Positions 1 through 5,550 of a stretch of DNA of 7,993 bases are shown here, in pieces. Location of the stretch: the NCBI GenBank assembly GCA_030608725.1, contig JAUWDP010000041.1:1-7993 (forward strand). The letters run 5' to 3'. The notes below the pieces were generated by a model that saw nothing but the letters and a program-made list of their open reading frames with translations, was not told the DNA's origin and did not search any database. The translations under genes and the position numbers were made by a program. Source of the stretch: Candidatus Bathyarchaeota archaeon. Lineage in GTDB: Archaea; Thermoproteota; Bathyarchaeia; TCS64. Position 1 is the first letter of the stretch; each line of letters opens with the position of its first letter.

Positions 1-2
1 GG

Positions 3-1487
3 CATCTCTGGTTCGCCAAGAGGCCGGGCATAGGCCGCCTCATGGAGGCTATGGCCCCCGAGTACGAGGAAGCCCTGAAGGGGTGGGACGGGAAGCCCCC
101 ATTCGTCGCATACCACATGTTCGACAAGGCCCACGTGGTCATGCTCACTGAGCAGGCCATCATCCCCAGGGAGGACGGGGTGAAGATCCTCAAGGCCTTC
201 AGACAGATGGACGAGGAAGGCGTCATCAAGGCCAGGGAGAGAGTGGGCGGAGAGGACCACTCCGGCGAGGCCTACCTGATCACCGAGCTGGGCTGGGACG
301 TGGGCGGCAGGATCCACGTGGGCAGGAGCACCGGGGACCTCCGGACCACGTCTTCCCACATCGTTCAGAGGGAGTACGTTCTGGACGCGATGGATTCACT
401 GCTCGACGCGAGGGAGGCCATGGTGGACTTCTCGGAAAAGCACGTTGAGACTATCACACCCATGTACTCAGCCGGTCTGACCGTCTACGGCTCGACCAAC
501 CTCATGCAGCACGCCCAGGTGATGACCTGGGGCTACTACGTCATGGCCTTCGTGAACCAGCTGGAGAGGGAGTTCCGGAAGCTCGAGGCCGCCTACCGGC
601 TGATGCAGATCAGCCCCGCGGGATCCGCCATCGGGACGGGTACAGACGTGCCCAACTTCAGCCGCCGCAGGATGATGGAGCTCCTTGGCTTCACGGACCT
701 CTACAGGAACTGCTATGACGCCGAGAAACACGAGGGGTACGCCCTGGACTCCTACGCCGTGTTGCTGACGCTGAGCAACGTCATCAGCGGGCTGTTCTTC
801 GACCTCCTACTGTACAACACCCACGAGTTCAGGCTGGTGGAGCCGGCTGACAGGTACTGCGGGACGAGCAGCATAATGCCCCAGAAGAAGAACCCCATGG
901 CCCTCAGGTGGATGGCGGACGTGACCGTCAACGTCAAGGCGCGGCTCCTTGAGGCCAGGAACGACGAGGGCATGCAGAGGTCCTGGACAGACGTGATCAA
1001 CGGCCTCAGGATGATACCGGGCTTCTTCGAGACGCTCAAGGTGGACAAGGAACGGAACGAAGAGCTGGCCGGCGAGTTCTGGAGCGGAGCCGCCGATCTA
1101 GCCACGGCGATCATGATGGAGAAGGGGCTGCCATGGCGTACAGCCCACCAGATCGTGGCCACGCTCGTCAGGGTCGCAATAAGCGAAGGGAAGACCCCCA
1201 AGGACGTCACGACAGAGTTCCTCGACGAAGCGGCCAAAGAGTACCCCGACTATGGCGAGCCCCTGAGCCTCAGCGACGATGTCATAAAAAGAGCCATGGA
1301 CCCGAGAGAGATGGTCAACCGGAGGACACTGATCGGCGGGCCGGCTCCCGTGAGGGTCAGGGAGCAGATCTCAGAGAGCAGGGAGCTGCTGAAGCACGAG
1401 AGGGCAGAGGTCGAGGCAAAACGGGTGGCACTGTCTGAAGCTACTGAGAAGCTGGAGAAAGTTATCGATACGCTGACAGCTGATTAA
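3..1487 (+). CDS. Argininosuccinate lyase-like enzyme (ASL/fumarase superfamily), 5' end outside window
   Basis: A lyase of the superfamily that eliminates fumarate from N-succinyl compounds; true argininosuccinate lyase completes arginine synthesis in the cytoplasm. The superfamily signature GTSSIMPQKKNP is intact at residues 274-285 (numbered from the ATG at 42) and carries the flexible-loop catalytic serine. The rest is helical, as the family requires, and ends in a charged helix. The frame stays open upstream of that ATG to base 3, reading HLWFAKRPGIGRL, which resembles the family N-terminus. No ribosome site precedes 42, so the gene probably starts before the window; about 494 residues are visible against a usual 450-500. 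Two ASL motifs are changed: GRSRND reads GRSTGD (94-99), and the catalytic-His motif THLQ reads STNLMQ (151-156), with no histidine at that place. It may therefore act on another succinyl-type substrate. Family sure, substrate not. Confidence 0.85.
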   Translation, partial: HLWFAKRPGIGRLMEAMAPEYEEALKGWDGKPPFVAYHMFDKAHVVMLTEQAIIPREDGVKILKAFRQMDEEGVIKARERVGGEDHSGEAYLITELGWDVGGRIHVGRSTGDLRTTSSHIVQREYVLDAMDSLLDAREAMVDFSEKHVETITPMYSAGLTVYGSTNLMQHAQVMTWGYYVMAFVNQLEREFRKLEAAYRLMQISPAGSAIGTGTDVPNFSRRRMMELLGFTDLYRNCYDAEKHEGYALDSYAVLLTLSNVISGLFFDLLLYNTHEFRLVEPADRYCGTSSIMPQKKNPMALRWMADVTVNVKARLLEARNDEGMQRSWTDVINGLRMIPGFFETLKVDKERNEELAGEFWSGAADLATAIMMEKGLPWRTAHQIVATLVRVAISEGKTPKDVTTEFLDEAAKEYPDYGEPLSLSDDVIKRAMDPREMVNRRTLIGGPAPVRVREQISESRELLKHERAEVEAKRVALSEATEKLEKVIDTLTAD

Positions 1488-1502
1488 TTCCCTATCGCGT
1501 GA

Positions 1503-1529
1503 GCACGCGCGCCCTCATATCGCGCGTGC
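1503..1529. repeat. Perfect 9-bp inverted repeat (hairpin) of GCGCGC type
   Basis: GCACGCGCG at 1503-1511 is matched exactly by CGCGCGTGC at 1521-1529 around a 9-base loop. It lies 16 bases after the lyase stop codon and overlaps the end of the phosphatase remnant. It could fold at the 3' end of the lyase transcript. No run of T follows it on either strand, so it is not a standard terminator. It may instead be a recombination scar. Confidence 0.7.
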
Positions 1530-1700
1530 AGGCGAATTCATGGACATGCCCCTGTCCAACAAATCATCGCAGACGCGCGCGCGACGAAATGTCTCCAGGT
1601 TGCCATGTAGGTCTCCAAGGATCAGTGCTTCTCCCTTATCGGGAAGCCTGACAAGCTTACCGTTGACATCCAATAGGCTGCTCTGTCTCCCGCGCGCGCA
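1503..1700. repeat. Cluster of four alternating CG tracts
   Basis: Four tracts of strictly alternating purine and pyrimidine, almost all CG steps, sit within 200 bases: 1503-1512, 1521-1530, 1573-1583 and 1691-1700. Each is 10-11 bases long. The surrounding DNA is not GC-rich, so the tracts stand out. They fall at or near the places where the phosphatase remnant loses its match to an intact phosphatase: ahead of its first recognisable residues, between its two metal motifs, and at its end. Such tracts can adopt Z-DNA in principle; whether they do here cannot be seen. Confidence 0.65.
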
Positions 1701-1715
1701 AAGCAGAAGGTATGT
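1515..1715 (-). pseudogene. Remnant of a PPP-family Ser/Thr protein phosphatase (metallophosphoesterase)
   Basis: The minus frame between the stops at 1716-1718 and 1515-1517 reads as the N-terminal part of a calcineurin-like phosphatase. It contains LLDVNGKLVRLP, then LILGDLHGNLETF with the GDxHGN metal motif at 1616-1599, then DLLDRG, matching the second family motif GDYVDRG. In PPP phosphatases the two motifs are about 28 residues apart; here the gap is roughly 12 shorter, and the joint is a GCGCGC tract encoding RRAR. The GNHE motif and all C-terminal histidine ligands are missing because the frame stops just after DRGMSMNSP. No clear start codon or ribosome site is present. It begins five bases after the stop of the small coiled-coil gene, on the same strand, so it was probably a third gene of that operon. 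With most metal ligands lost it cannot be a working phosphatase. Confidence 0.7.
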
Positions 1716-1719
1716 CTAT

Positions 1720-2193
1720 CTACGGGTCCTTCTTTCCTGGAACATATGTGAGAGTATCTCTTCCTATTCCTAGATGCGAGTTAATAGTCCTCCTCACTGA
1801 AGGTAAACAGTCATTTGGATACTTCCGTATCTCAGTCAGTACAGCTATCTCCATCATATCAGAGCCATAACGTTCCCAACGCTCGTCTATTCCCTTGTCT
1901 ATTCCCTCCTGAATCTTCTCCTGGCACTCTTCCCTCACTTTTCCCTGAACGAGGGCGTCAAACTGCTTCAAAGAGTATCTCTTCCGATTGTACATGATCT
2001 CAAGCCTCTGGTACTCCGATATCCAGTCATTTTTCCGATCAAGAAAATGGCGAAACTGGTTACCAAGGTCTACGTTCGTCGTTCTCAGCTCCTTTACCTC
2101 AGACTCTAGCTGACGGTTCTTCTCATAGCACTCTTCGATTCCCATAGTCTTTCGAACGTCTGAGAGACTCTTTTCATAATCTCTGAAGCTCAT
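1720..2193 (-). CDS. Small coiled-coil protein of unknown function
   Basis: A 157-residue protein, start taken at ATG 2193. That ATG overlaps the stop of the upstream gene as ATGA and has GGAGGGAG seven bases ahead; an upstream in-frame ATG at 2241 would add 16 residues read inside the other gene. The N-terminal half (about 1-75) is heptad-like and highly charged, with EKNRQLESEVKELR typical of a parallel coiled coil. The C-terminal half (about 85-157) is mixed helical, with EIRKYPNDCLPSVRR and a basic tail ending PGKKDP. There is no signal peptide, membrane segment, nucleotide-binding motif or catalytic signature. The stop-start overlap implies translational coupling to the large coiled-coil protein, so the two probably act together, perhaps as partners in one filament or clamp. 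I do not recognise the family. Confidence 0.7.
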   Translation of the reverse strand: MSFRDYEKSLSDVRKTMGIEECYEKNRQLESEVKELRTTNVDLGNQFRHFLDRKNDWISEYQRLEIMYNRKRYSLKQFDALVQGKVREECQEKIQEGIDKGIDERWERYGSDMMEIAVLTEIRKYPNDCLPSVRRTINSHLGIGRDTLTYVPGKKDP

Positions 2194-3656
2194 GCGGAGA
2201 CTCCCTCCAGATGCATTCTCATCACTCCATGGCTGAGCCACTCAGCAAGGGAAGTCAAACGAAGTTCGTATAAAACAACTGGTCCTGGTTCAACTTTTTC
2301 TACTTTATCCGGCGCTTTGACTTTGACGTTTGGATACTTAGCAGTGACGTAGTTGACGATTCCCGCCAACAACTGAGAGGTCATCAATGGTGGAATCGTG
2401 GTTATGGCTCTTGGGTTCTTTGTTATCCCAAGAATCAGATCAGCTCTCTGAATATCCGACGTATACTTACCTATCTCTTCCCTGATCTGACCCCATCTAA
2501 CAATATCCTCGTCAAGCCTATCAAGGACCTTGAACGTCCGATCGTATGCCTCCTTCAAGGCCTTTGCTAATTGGTCTTGCCGTTCACCGATCGCCTTCCG
2601 CCCAGAGACCTCCTGTATCGTAATAGCTTTAACCGCCTCGTGCCATATCTCCTTCAGTAAATCACCGACGACCTCACTTCTAGAGACGATCTCCTGCGAT
2701 GCCTCCTCGGCAACGGAGTTAATGCTCTTGATGGCCTCCTCCTGGGTTGCCTGAATGGGCTTCAGCGCATCATTCCTCAATGCTCGTATAGTTCCCCTGG
2801 TCTCGCTCAGATTCCTCTTAATCGCCTCCAGCTCCTCACTCTTTCTGGCGATCTGGTTCTCAAGCTCCTCATATTCCTTAACCGAACCCATCCTCGTAAG
2901 AAACCTCTTGACCGAAGCGACCGGCTCACCCCGAATGGAGAGCTGCCTAACACGGAGCAACAGCTCCCGCAGAACCTCAGATGTATACCCTGACTCAAGA
3001 AACTCCGAAAGAATCTCCACACTATCCAATACCAAAGAGTTCTCTCTCCTTGTCTGGTCGAGTCTGTTCTCCCCTGACTTGACCTCTTCACCGATCCGAA
3101 TGAGAGATTCCTCAAGCTTCAACTTCTCAGATATAAGACCCTCGACCTCGGTTTCGATAGATTGGTTCTTCTCAACTAGCTTCTCATACTTCTGGGAGGT
3201 ACTGACTCTGTCCAAGAGGTCCTGCCAAGATGTGACATCCATCTCATTTAGGTGTGTTAGCCGCTCCTGGGTTAATCCCTGCTGATCGAGATCCTGAAGA
3301 CTCTTCTCAATTGACTCAAGCTCTTGTTTGAGGGACGTAACCTCATGCGCCAACTTCTCAAGAGTCCCTTTGAGGCTACTACGCTGCTTCTGCTTATCAC
3401 TTATTTCGTGTGTGGCGTCAACTATGTCCTGTTCCATCTTCTCCTGCTTGTTCTGTGACTCTTTGATCCTAGCTCTCAGGTCCCTAAATTTCTGATTAAG
3501 CCGTTTCACCTCTTCACGTGCTTCCGGTAGGTACTCCTCCAACCCTCGTTTCGCCGTTGAGAGGGAGGTCACCTCAATTACCTCGTCTAGAGTTTTTCCC
3601 TCGCGGAACATTTCGAGGCTTCGCTCTTTCTGGGTTCTCCTCTTGGTAGCTATCAT
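2190..3656 (-). CDS. Large coiled-coil protein with N-terminal HTH-like segment, unknown function
   Basis: A 488-residue cytoplasmic protein. Residues 7-46, strongly basic at the start and continuing FREGKTLDEVIEVTSLST, look like a small helix-turn-helix, so DNA binding is plausible. Coiled coils follow at about 46-125, 155-205 and 260-300. A compact helical part at about 205-258 separates the last two, and a longer helical segment covers 300-405. Residues 406-488 appear globular, with PRAITTIPPLMTSQLLAGIVNYV. There is no Walker A, Walker B or ABC signature, so it is not an SMC or Rad50 ATPase despite the appearance. ATG 3656 follows a weak GTGA ribosome site, with a TATA element about 60 bases upstream. 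It is the first gene of a minus-strand operon, overlaps the small coiled-coil gene by four bases, and diverges from the XRE-CBS regulator. DNA organisation, segregation or host conflict are possible roles; none is shown. Confidence 0.75.
   Translation of the reverse strand: MIATKRRTQKERSLEMFREGKTLDEVIEVTSLSTAKRGLEEYLPEAREEVKRLNQKFRDLRARIKESQNKQEKMEQDIVDATHEISDKQKQRSSLKGTLEKLAHEVTSLKQELESIEKSLQDLDQQGLTQERLTHLNEMDVTSWQDLLDRVSTSQKYEKLVEKNQSIETEVEGLISEKLKLEESLIRIGEEVKSGENRLDQTRRENSLVLDSVEILSEFLESGYTSEVLRELLLRVRQLSIRGEPVASVKRFLTRMGSVKEYEELENQIARKSEELEAIKRNLSETRGTIRALRNDALKPIQATQEEAIKSINSVAEEASQEIVSRSEVVGDLLKEIWHEAVKAITIQEVSGRKAIGERQDQLAKALKEAYDRTFKVLDRLDEDIVRWGQIREEIGKYTSDIQRADLILGITKNPRAITTIPPLMTSQLLAGIVNYVTAKYPNVKVKAPDKVEKVEPGPVVLYELRLTSLAEWLSHGVMRMHLEGVSA
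2201..2208 (-). promoter_or_regulatory. Ribosome binding site deciding the start of the small coiled-coil gene
   Basis: On the minus strand GGAGGGAG lies seven bases before ATG 2193 and inside the end of the upstream gene. With the ATGA stop-start overlap it makes 2193 a better start than the longer option at 2241. Confidence 0.65.
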
Positions 3657-3679
3657 TTTATCTCACGATTTCAGTGTGG

Positions 3680-3708
3680 GAGGTGTTCGGTTCGAATCGT
3701 AACACCTC
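3680..3708. promoter_or_regulatory. Palindromic candidate operator between divergent genes
   Basis: GAGGTGTT (3680-3687) and AACACCTC (3701-3708) form a perfect 8-bp inverted repeat with 13 bases between. The centre holds TTCGAA flanked by CG, so the whole 29 bases is nearly symmetric, with a one-base slip. It lies in the 116-base gap between the coiled-coil operon and the XRE-CBS gene. It covers the transcription start predicted for the coiled-coil operon (about 3690, from the TATA at 3712-3719). XRE regulators usually bind such palindromes as dimers, so this is the natural site for the adjacent regulator. Binding is inferred. Confidence 0.5.
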
Positions 3709-3711
3709 TCG

Positions 3712-3719
3712 TTTATATT
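3712..3719 (-). promoter_or_regulatory. TATA element of the coiled-coil operon
   Basis: The minus strand reads AATATAAA here. With usual archaeal spacing, transcription would start near 3690 and leave a leader of about 33 bases before ATG 3656. Confidence 0.45.
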
Positions 3720-3737
3720 GGGGAATTGGAATAAAGT

Positions 3738-3748
3738 AAATATAACTA
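3738..3748 (+). promoter_or_regulatory. TATA element of the XRE-CBS gene, leaderless geometry
   Basis: AAATATAACTA lies with its centre about 28-30 bases before ATG 3773, preceded by an A-rich stretch that could serve as a BRE. Archaeal transcription starts about 26 bases after the TATA centre, which puts the RNA end at or next to the ATG. No ribosome site is present, as expected for a leaderless mRNA. This supports 3773 over the internal ATG at 3791. Confidence 0.55.
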
Positions 3749-3772
3749 TATAGGAAAATAGAATACTGTGGG

Positions 3773-4387
3773 ATGAATGTGATTGAACCTATGAAACCAA
3801 AAGAAATATTCCTAGATGACATCAGAGAAAAGATGCGTGAGCTTGGTATATCTCAAGCAGACCTAGCCGAATTTCTCTCCCTCCATCAACCTGAAATCTC
3901 CAAGACATTAAGTGGGAGAAGACGTCTGCTGTACAATGAGGCTGAACATATAGTATCATACATCTTCGGTAAGATGTCGCTGATACCCCCAGAATCTATA
4001 GCAAATGAGAAAGCTACCAGTGAGGGTGAGCTTGAATGGGCTTACTCCGATGAGACACTGGGAGATGTCGCGAAGAGGATGTTCTGCAAAGGTTTCAGCC
4101 AGCTGCCGGTCATGGATAGAGCAAGCAACGAGTTTACGGGCGTTATCTCGGAGCTTTCCATCATACGTAAGATGATGAGGCCGGACCGTTCCTTAGAAGA
4201 GTGGAGGGAGGCTAAGATAAAGGAGGCGGGTGTGGTGGAGAGTTACATCCGGTTCTCCCCTAATACGCCTACTCACGAGGTAGCTCAATTATTGTTAAGC
4301 TATCCTGCAATCCTCCTCGAGGAGAAGCTTCAGATAACGGGAATCATCACTCGGGCGGATCTGCTGAAATATCTTTTCACAGACTAA
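3773..4387 (+). CDS. XRE-family HTH transcriptional regulator with two CBS domains
   Basis: A 204-residue cytoplasmic DNA-binding regulator. Residues 14-66 form an XRE/Cro-type helix-turn-helix, with GISQADLAEFLSLHQPEISK showing the classic Q-ADLA...S-I-K pattern. A CBS pair follows: CBS1 at about 77-138 (FSQLPVMDRASNEFTGVISE) and CBS2 at about 150-204 (PAILLEEKLQITGIITRADL). CBS pairs usually bind AMP, ATP or S-adenosylmethionine, so DNA binding is probably tuned by an adenosine ligand. The HTH-plus-CBS layout is well known in archaea. The gene diverges from the coiled-coil operon across a control region with a 29-base palindrome, which suggests it represses that operon and perhaps itself. 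The start is chosen from TATA spacing. Domain assignment is firm; target and ligand are inferred. Confidence 0.88.
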   Translation: MNVIEPMKPKEIFLDDIREKMRELGISQADLAEFLSLHQPEISKTLSGRRRLLYNEAEHIVSYIFGKMSLIPPESIANEKATSEGELEWAYSDETLGDVAKRMFCKGFSQLPVMDRASNEFTGVISELSIIRKMMRPDRSLEEWREAKIKEAGVVESYIRFSPNTPTHEVAQLLLSYPAILLEEKLQITGIITRADLLKYLFTD

Positions 4388-4404
4388 ACGGATGTCCCAA
4401 GCAT

Positions 4405-4542
4405 TCATCTAAGCTTTCGAGTTCCAACGCCTTTCCACACCAAGAAACCAATCTCACAACCCACTAACCAAATGCCTACCCAAAGTTGACCACTTACCAG
4501 CGAGAAAAACCATGAAACCACCGAACCAGACAGCAGAAGCAC
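4405..4542 (-). CDS. Possible 45-residue hydrophobic microprotein (weak)
   Basis: From GTG 4542 the minus frame reads LLLSGSVVSWFF, then LWVGIWLVGCEIGFLVW, and ends with the basic tail KGVGTRKLR, like a small membrane protein with a cytoplasmic positive end. GAGGTG lies exactly seven bases before the start, and a CATATAAT element at 4606-4613 is placed to give a leader of about 40 bases. Against it, the strand is GT-rich, which makes any frame look hydrophobic, and a second frame (4579-4454) is equally open and could be leaderless from the same TATA. At most one of these is real. Confidence 0.2.
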   Translation of the reverse strand: MLLLSGSVVSWFFSLVSGQLWVGIWLVGCEIGFLVWKGVGTRKLR

Positions 4543-4641
4543 TGCAGGGCACCTCTATACCCTGGAACGTACCTCCCATATGATACCATGGAAACGTAAC
4601 CCAAGATTATATGCTATGCCCTTGGCATCTTGGTTTCTTGG
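4440..4641. repeat. 12-bp inverted repeat, arms 178 bases apart
   Basis: CCAAGAAACCAA at 4440-4451 is exactly complementary to TTGGTTTCTTGG at 4630-4641. Neither arm extends further as a perfect match. The arms bracket the GT-rich minus-strand stretch and the TATA-like element at 4606-4613. No target-site duplication or transposase is seen, so it is not called an insertion sequence. Confidence 0.5.
4606..4613 (-). promoter_or_regulatory. TATA-like element inside the non-genic stretch
   Basis: The minus strand reads CATATAAT. Normal archaeal spacing places a start near 4583, next to an ATG at 4579 (leaderless option) and about 40 bases before the GTG at 4542. It is the best promoter-like word in this stretch, but nothing else confirms transcription. 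Confidence 0.25.
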
Positions 4642-4738
4642 ACAGCTGGTTGGTTTACTGACTAATTGGTGAAAAATTCTGCTTGACCTGGATAAAACTT
4701 GGTCAATAATTCACATACGAGTGTTTGCGCTGTATCTT

Positions 4739-4915
4739 CTACCTGAAGCCTTTCCCGATGTCGCTGTTGGTGACAATCCCAGTGACAACGCCCCCTCTAG
4801 ACGTCAACACCCCCTGACAACCCTGCATCAGACGAATCACCGACCCCACATCCAACACAGGAAAAGGAGGCTCCATCACCTCCCCCACACAGGGCGAACA
4901 TGAAAGCAAACTGGT
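4739..4915 (-). pseudogene. Remnant of a CBS-domain protein (C-terminal CBS domain)
   Basis: The minus frame between the stop at 4739-4741 and the stop at 4916-4918 encodes 58 residues. They include VGEVMEPPFPVLD, QGVLTSRGGVVTGIVTNSDI and the end GKGFR. This is the usual layout of the last CBS domain of an archaeal CBS protein: a VxDVM-x-PFPVV entry, a central AVL strand, then GIITRSDL before the C-terminus. A working CBS unit needs two domains, about 120 residues, and no first domain is found upstream in any frame before the GNAT gene begins. The first possible ATG, at 4876, would leave 46 residues. The middle helix also looks a few residues short. I read it as the surviving tail of a lost gene. 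It is related in domain type to the nearby XRE-CBS protein but opposite in direction and not a close copy. Confidence 0.65.
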
Positions 4916-4982
4916 TTATGAGATAGGATCGTTGATTCGATAGTTTCATCTATCTTCGGTGACAAGACCTACTCGAGAATAC

Positions 4983-5474
4983 ATGAAGATAAGAGAGATG
5001 CGGAAGGAAGACCTCGAGGGCTTCTTGGGCTGCGAAGCACGCATCTGGGAGACGCTGAGGGATCACCTGCCCGAGGAGTTCGTGGAGCGCAACCTCAACT
5101 GGGTTCGTCGCCCAGGGGTGAGGGCCGCATGGGGGAGGGTGATGGACGACCCGAGTTGGATAGTGCTGGTGGCGGTTGAAGGCGACTCCGTCGTGGGCTT
5201 TTGTCAGGGCAGCGTCGACTGGAGTAGGCTCAGCACCCTGGGGTTCCTGGGGGTGGATGAGGGCCACAGGAGGAAGGGGATCGCGAGGGCTCTGGTGGAG
5301 AGGTTCATAGAGAAGTCCAAGAGCCGGGACGCCGCGAAGGTAACCCTGTTCACGTCTCCGACGTTGAAGCCGGCGGTGAAGCTCTACGCCGAGATGGGGT
5401 TCGTCCCGGAGGGCTTCCTCAGCCGTCACAGGCTGGGGGTGGACATGATCGTCTACAGCAAGTTCCTGAGTTGA
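4983..5474 (+). CDS. GNAT-family N-acetyltransferase
   Basis: A 163-residue single-domain acetyltransferase that would move an acetyl group from acetyl-CoA to an amine; the substrate is unknown. The fold is recognisable in order: MKIREMRKEDLEGF for the first strand and helix; FLGVDEGHRRKGIARALVER at about 88-107 for motif A, whose RRKGIA is the pyrophosphate-binding Q/RxxGxG/A loop; and KLYAEMGFVPEGF at about 133-145 for motif B. I chose ATG 4983 because the fold begins there. A GTG at 4959 would add eight residues (MTRPTREY) that do not look like part of the fold, and neither start has a good ribosome site. Codon choice is GC-rich like the flanking metabolic genes and unlike the coiled-coil genes. 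It stands alone, converging with the amidohydrolase gene. Confidence 0.85.
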   Translation: MKIREMRKEDLEGFLGCEARIWETLRDHLPEEFVERNLNWVRRPGVRAAWGRVMDDPSWIVLVAVEGDSVVGFCQGSVDWSRLSTLGFLGVDEGHRRKGIARALVERFIEKSKSRDAAKVTLFTSPTLKPAVKLYAEMGFVPEGFLSRHRLGVDMIVYSKFLS

Positions 5475-5527
5475 TGGGCGCACATCTCGGCCCCTTTGAG
5501 GAGCTTGAACATGGTTTCACGTGTTCA

Positions 5528-5547
5528 TTATGGTAATAAAAGGGGGG
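5528..5547 (-). terminator. T-rich end of the amidohydrolase transcript
   Basis: Just after the amidohydrolase stop the minus strand reads CCCCCCTTTTATTACC. Archaeal termination is driven by short T-rich stretches after a gene, often without a hairpin. The site lies in the 76-base gap between convergent genes. No comparable T-run serves the GNAT gene. Confidence 0.4.
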
Positions 5548-5550
5548 AGT

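Larger units (their letters stand above)
4388..4738. other. Long stretch without a convincing gene, strand-asymmetric composition
   Basis: This stretch lies between the XRE-CBS stop and the CBS remnant. From about 4430 to 4560 the plus strand is rich in A and C with many ACCAA or AACC words; from about 4620 to 4670 the bias flips to TTGGT words. A 12-bp inverted repeat joins the halves, and TTGACC/GGTCAA pairs at 4683-4688 and 4701-4706 around a 12-base loop. All three minus frames over the first half translate to hydrophobic residues, which GT-rich DNA does by itself. I see no tRNA, rRNA or CRISPR repeat. It could hold a decayed gene or a structured RNA. Confidence 0.5.

Noticed and set aside
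1540..1773. 77-residue plus-strand frame
   Set aside because: It is the opposite strand of the phosphatase remnant and of the end of the small coiled-coil gene, and has no domain features.
2190..3656. SMC or Rad50-type chromosome ATPase
   Set aside because: Long coiled coils suggest it at first, but there is no Walker A, Walker B or ABC signature, and the ends do not form ATPase head halves.
3681..3708. 3' end of a tRNA gene (GGTTCGAATC T-loop look-alike)
   Set aside because: The T-stem around it has only three of five pairs, and no acceptor, D or anticodon arm is found nearby. It is better explained as the centre of a palindrome.
4440..4641. Insertion sequence bounded by the 12-bp inverted repeat
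   Set aside because: Only about 200 bases, no transposase fragment and no flanking target duplication were seen.
4721..4903. 60-residue plus-strand frame
   Set aside because: It is the opposite strand of the CBS remnant; its product is low-complexity, rich in His, Pro and Arg, with no ribosome site.
4939..4954. GATAG/CTATC hairpin ahead of the GNAT gene as a terminator or riboswitch
   Set aside because: A five-pair AT-rich stem without a T-run or conserved core could easily arise by chance.
5507..5526. GAACA...TGTTC palindrome between the convergent genes as an operator
   Set aside because: Only five pairs, at the 3' ends of both genes, where an operator would have nothing to control.
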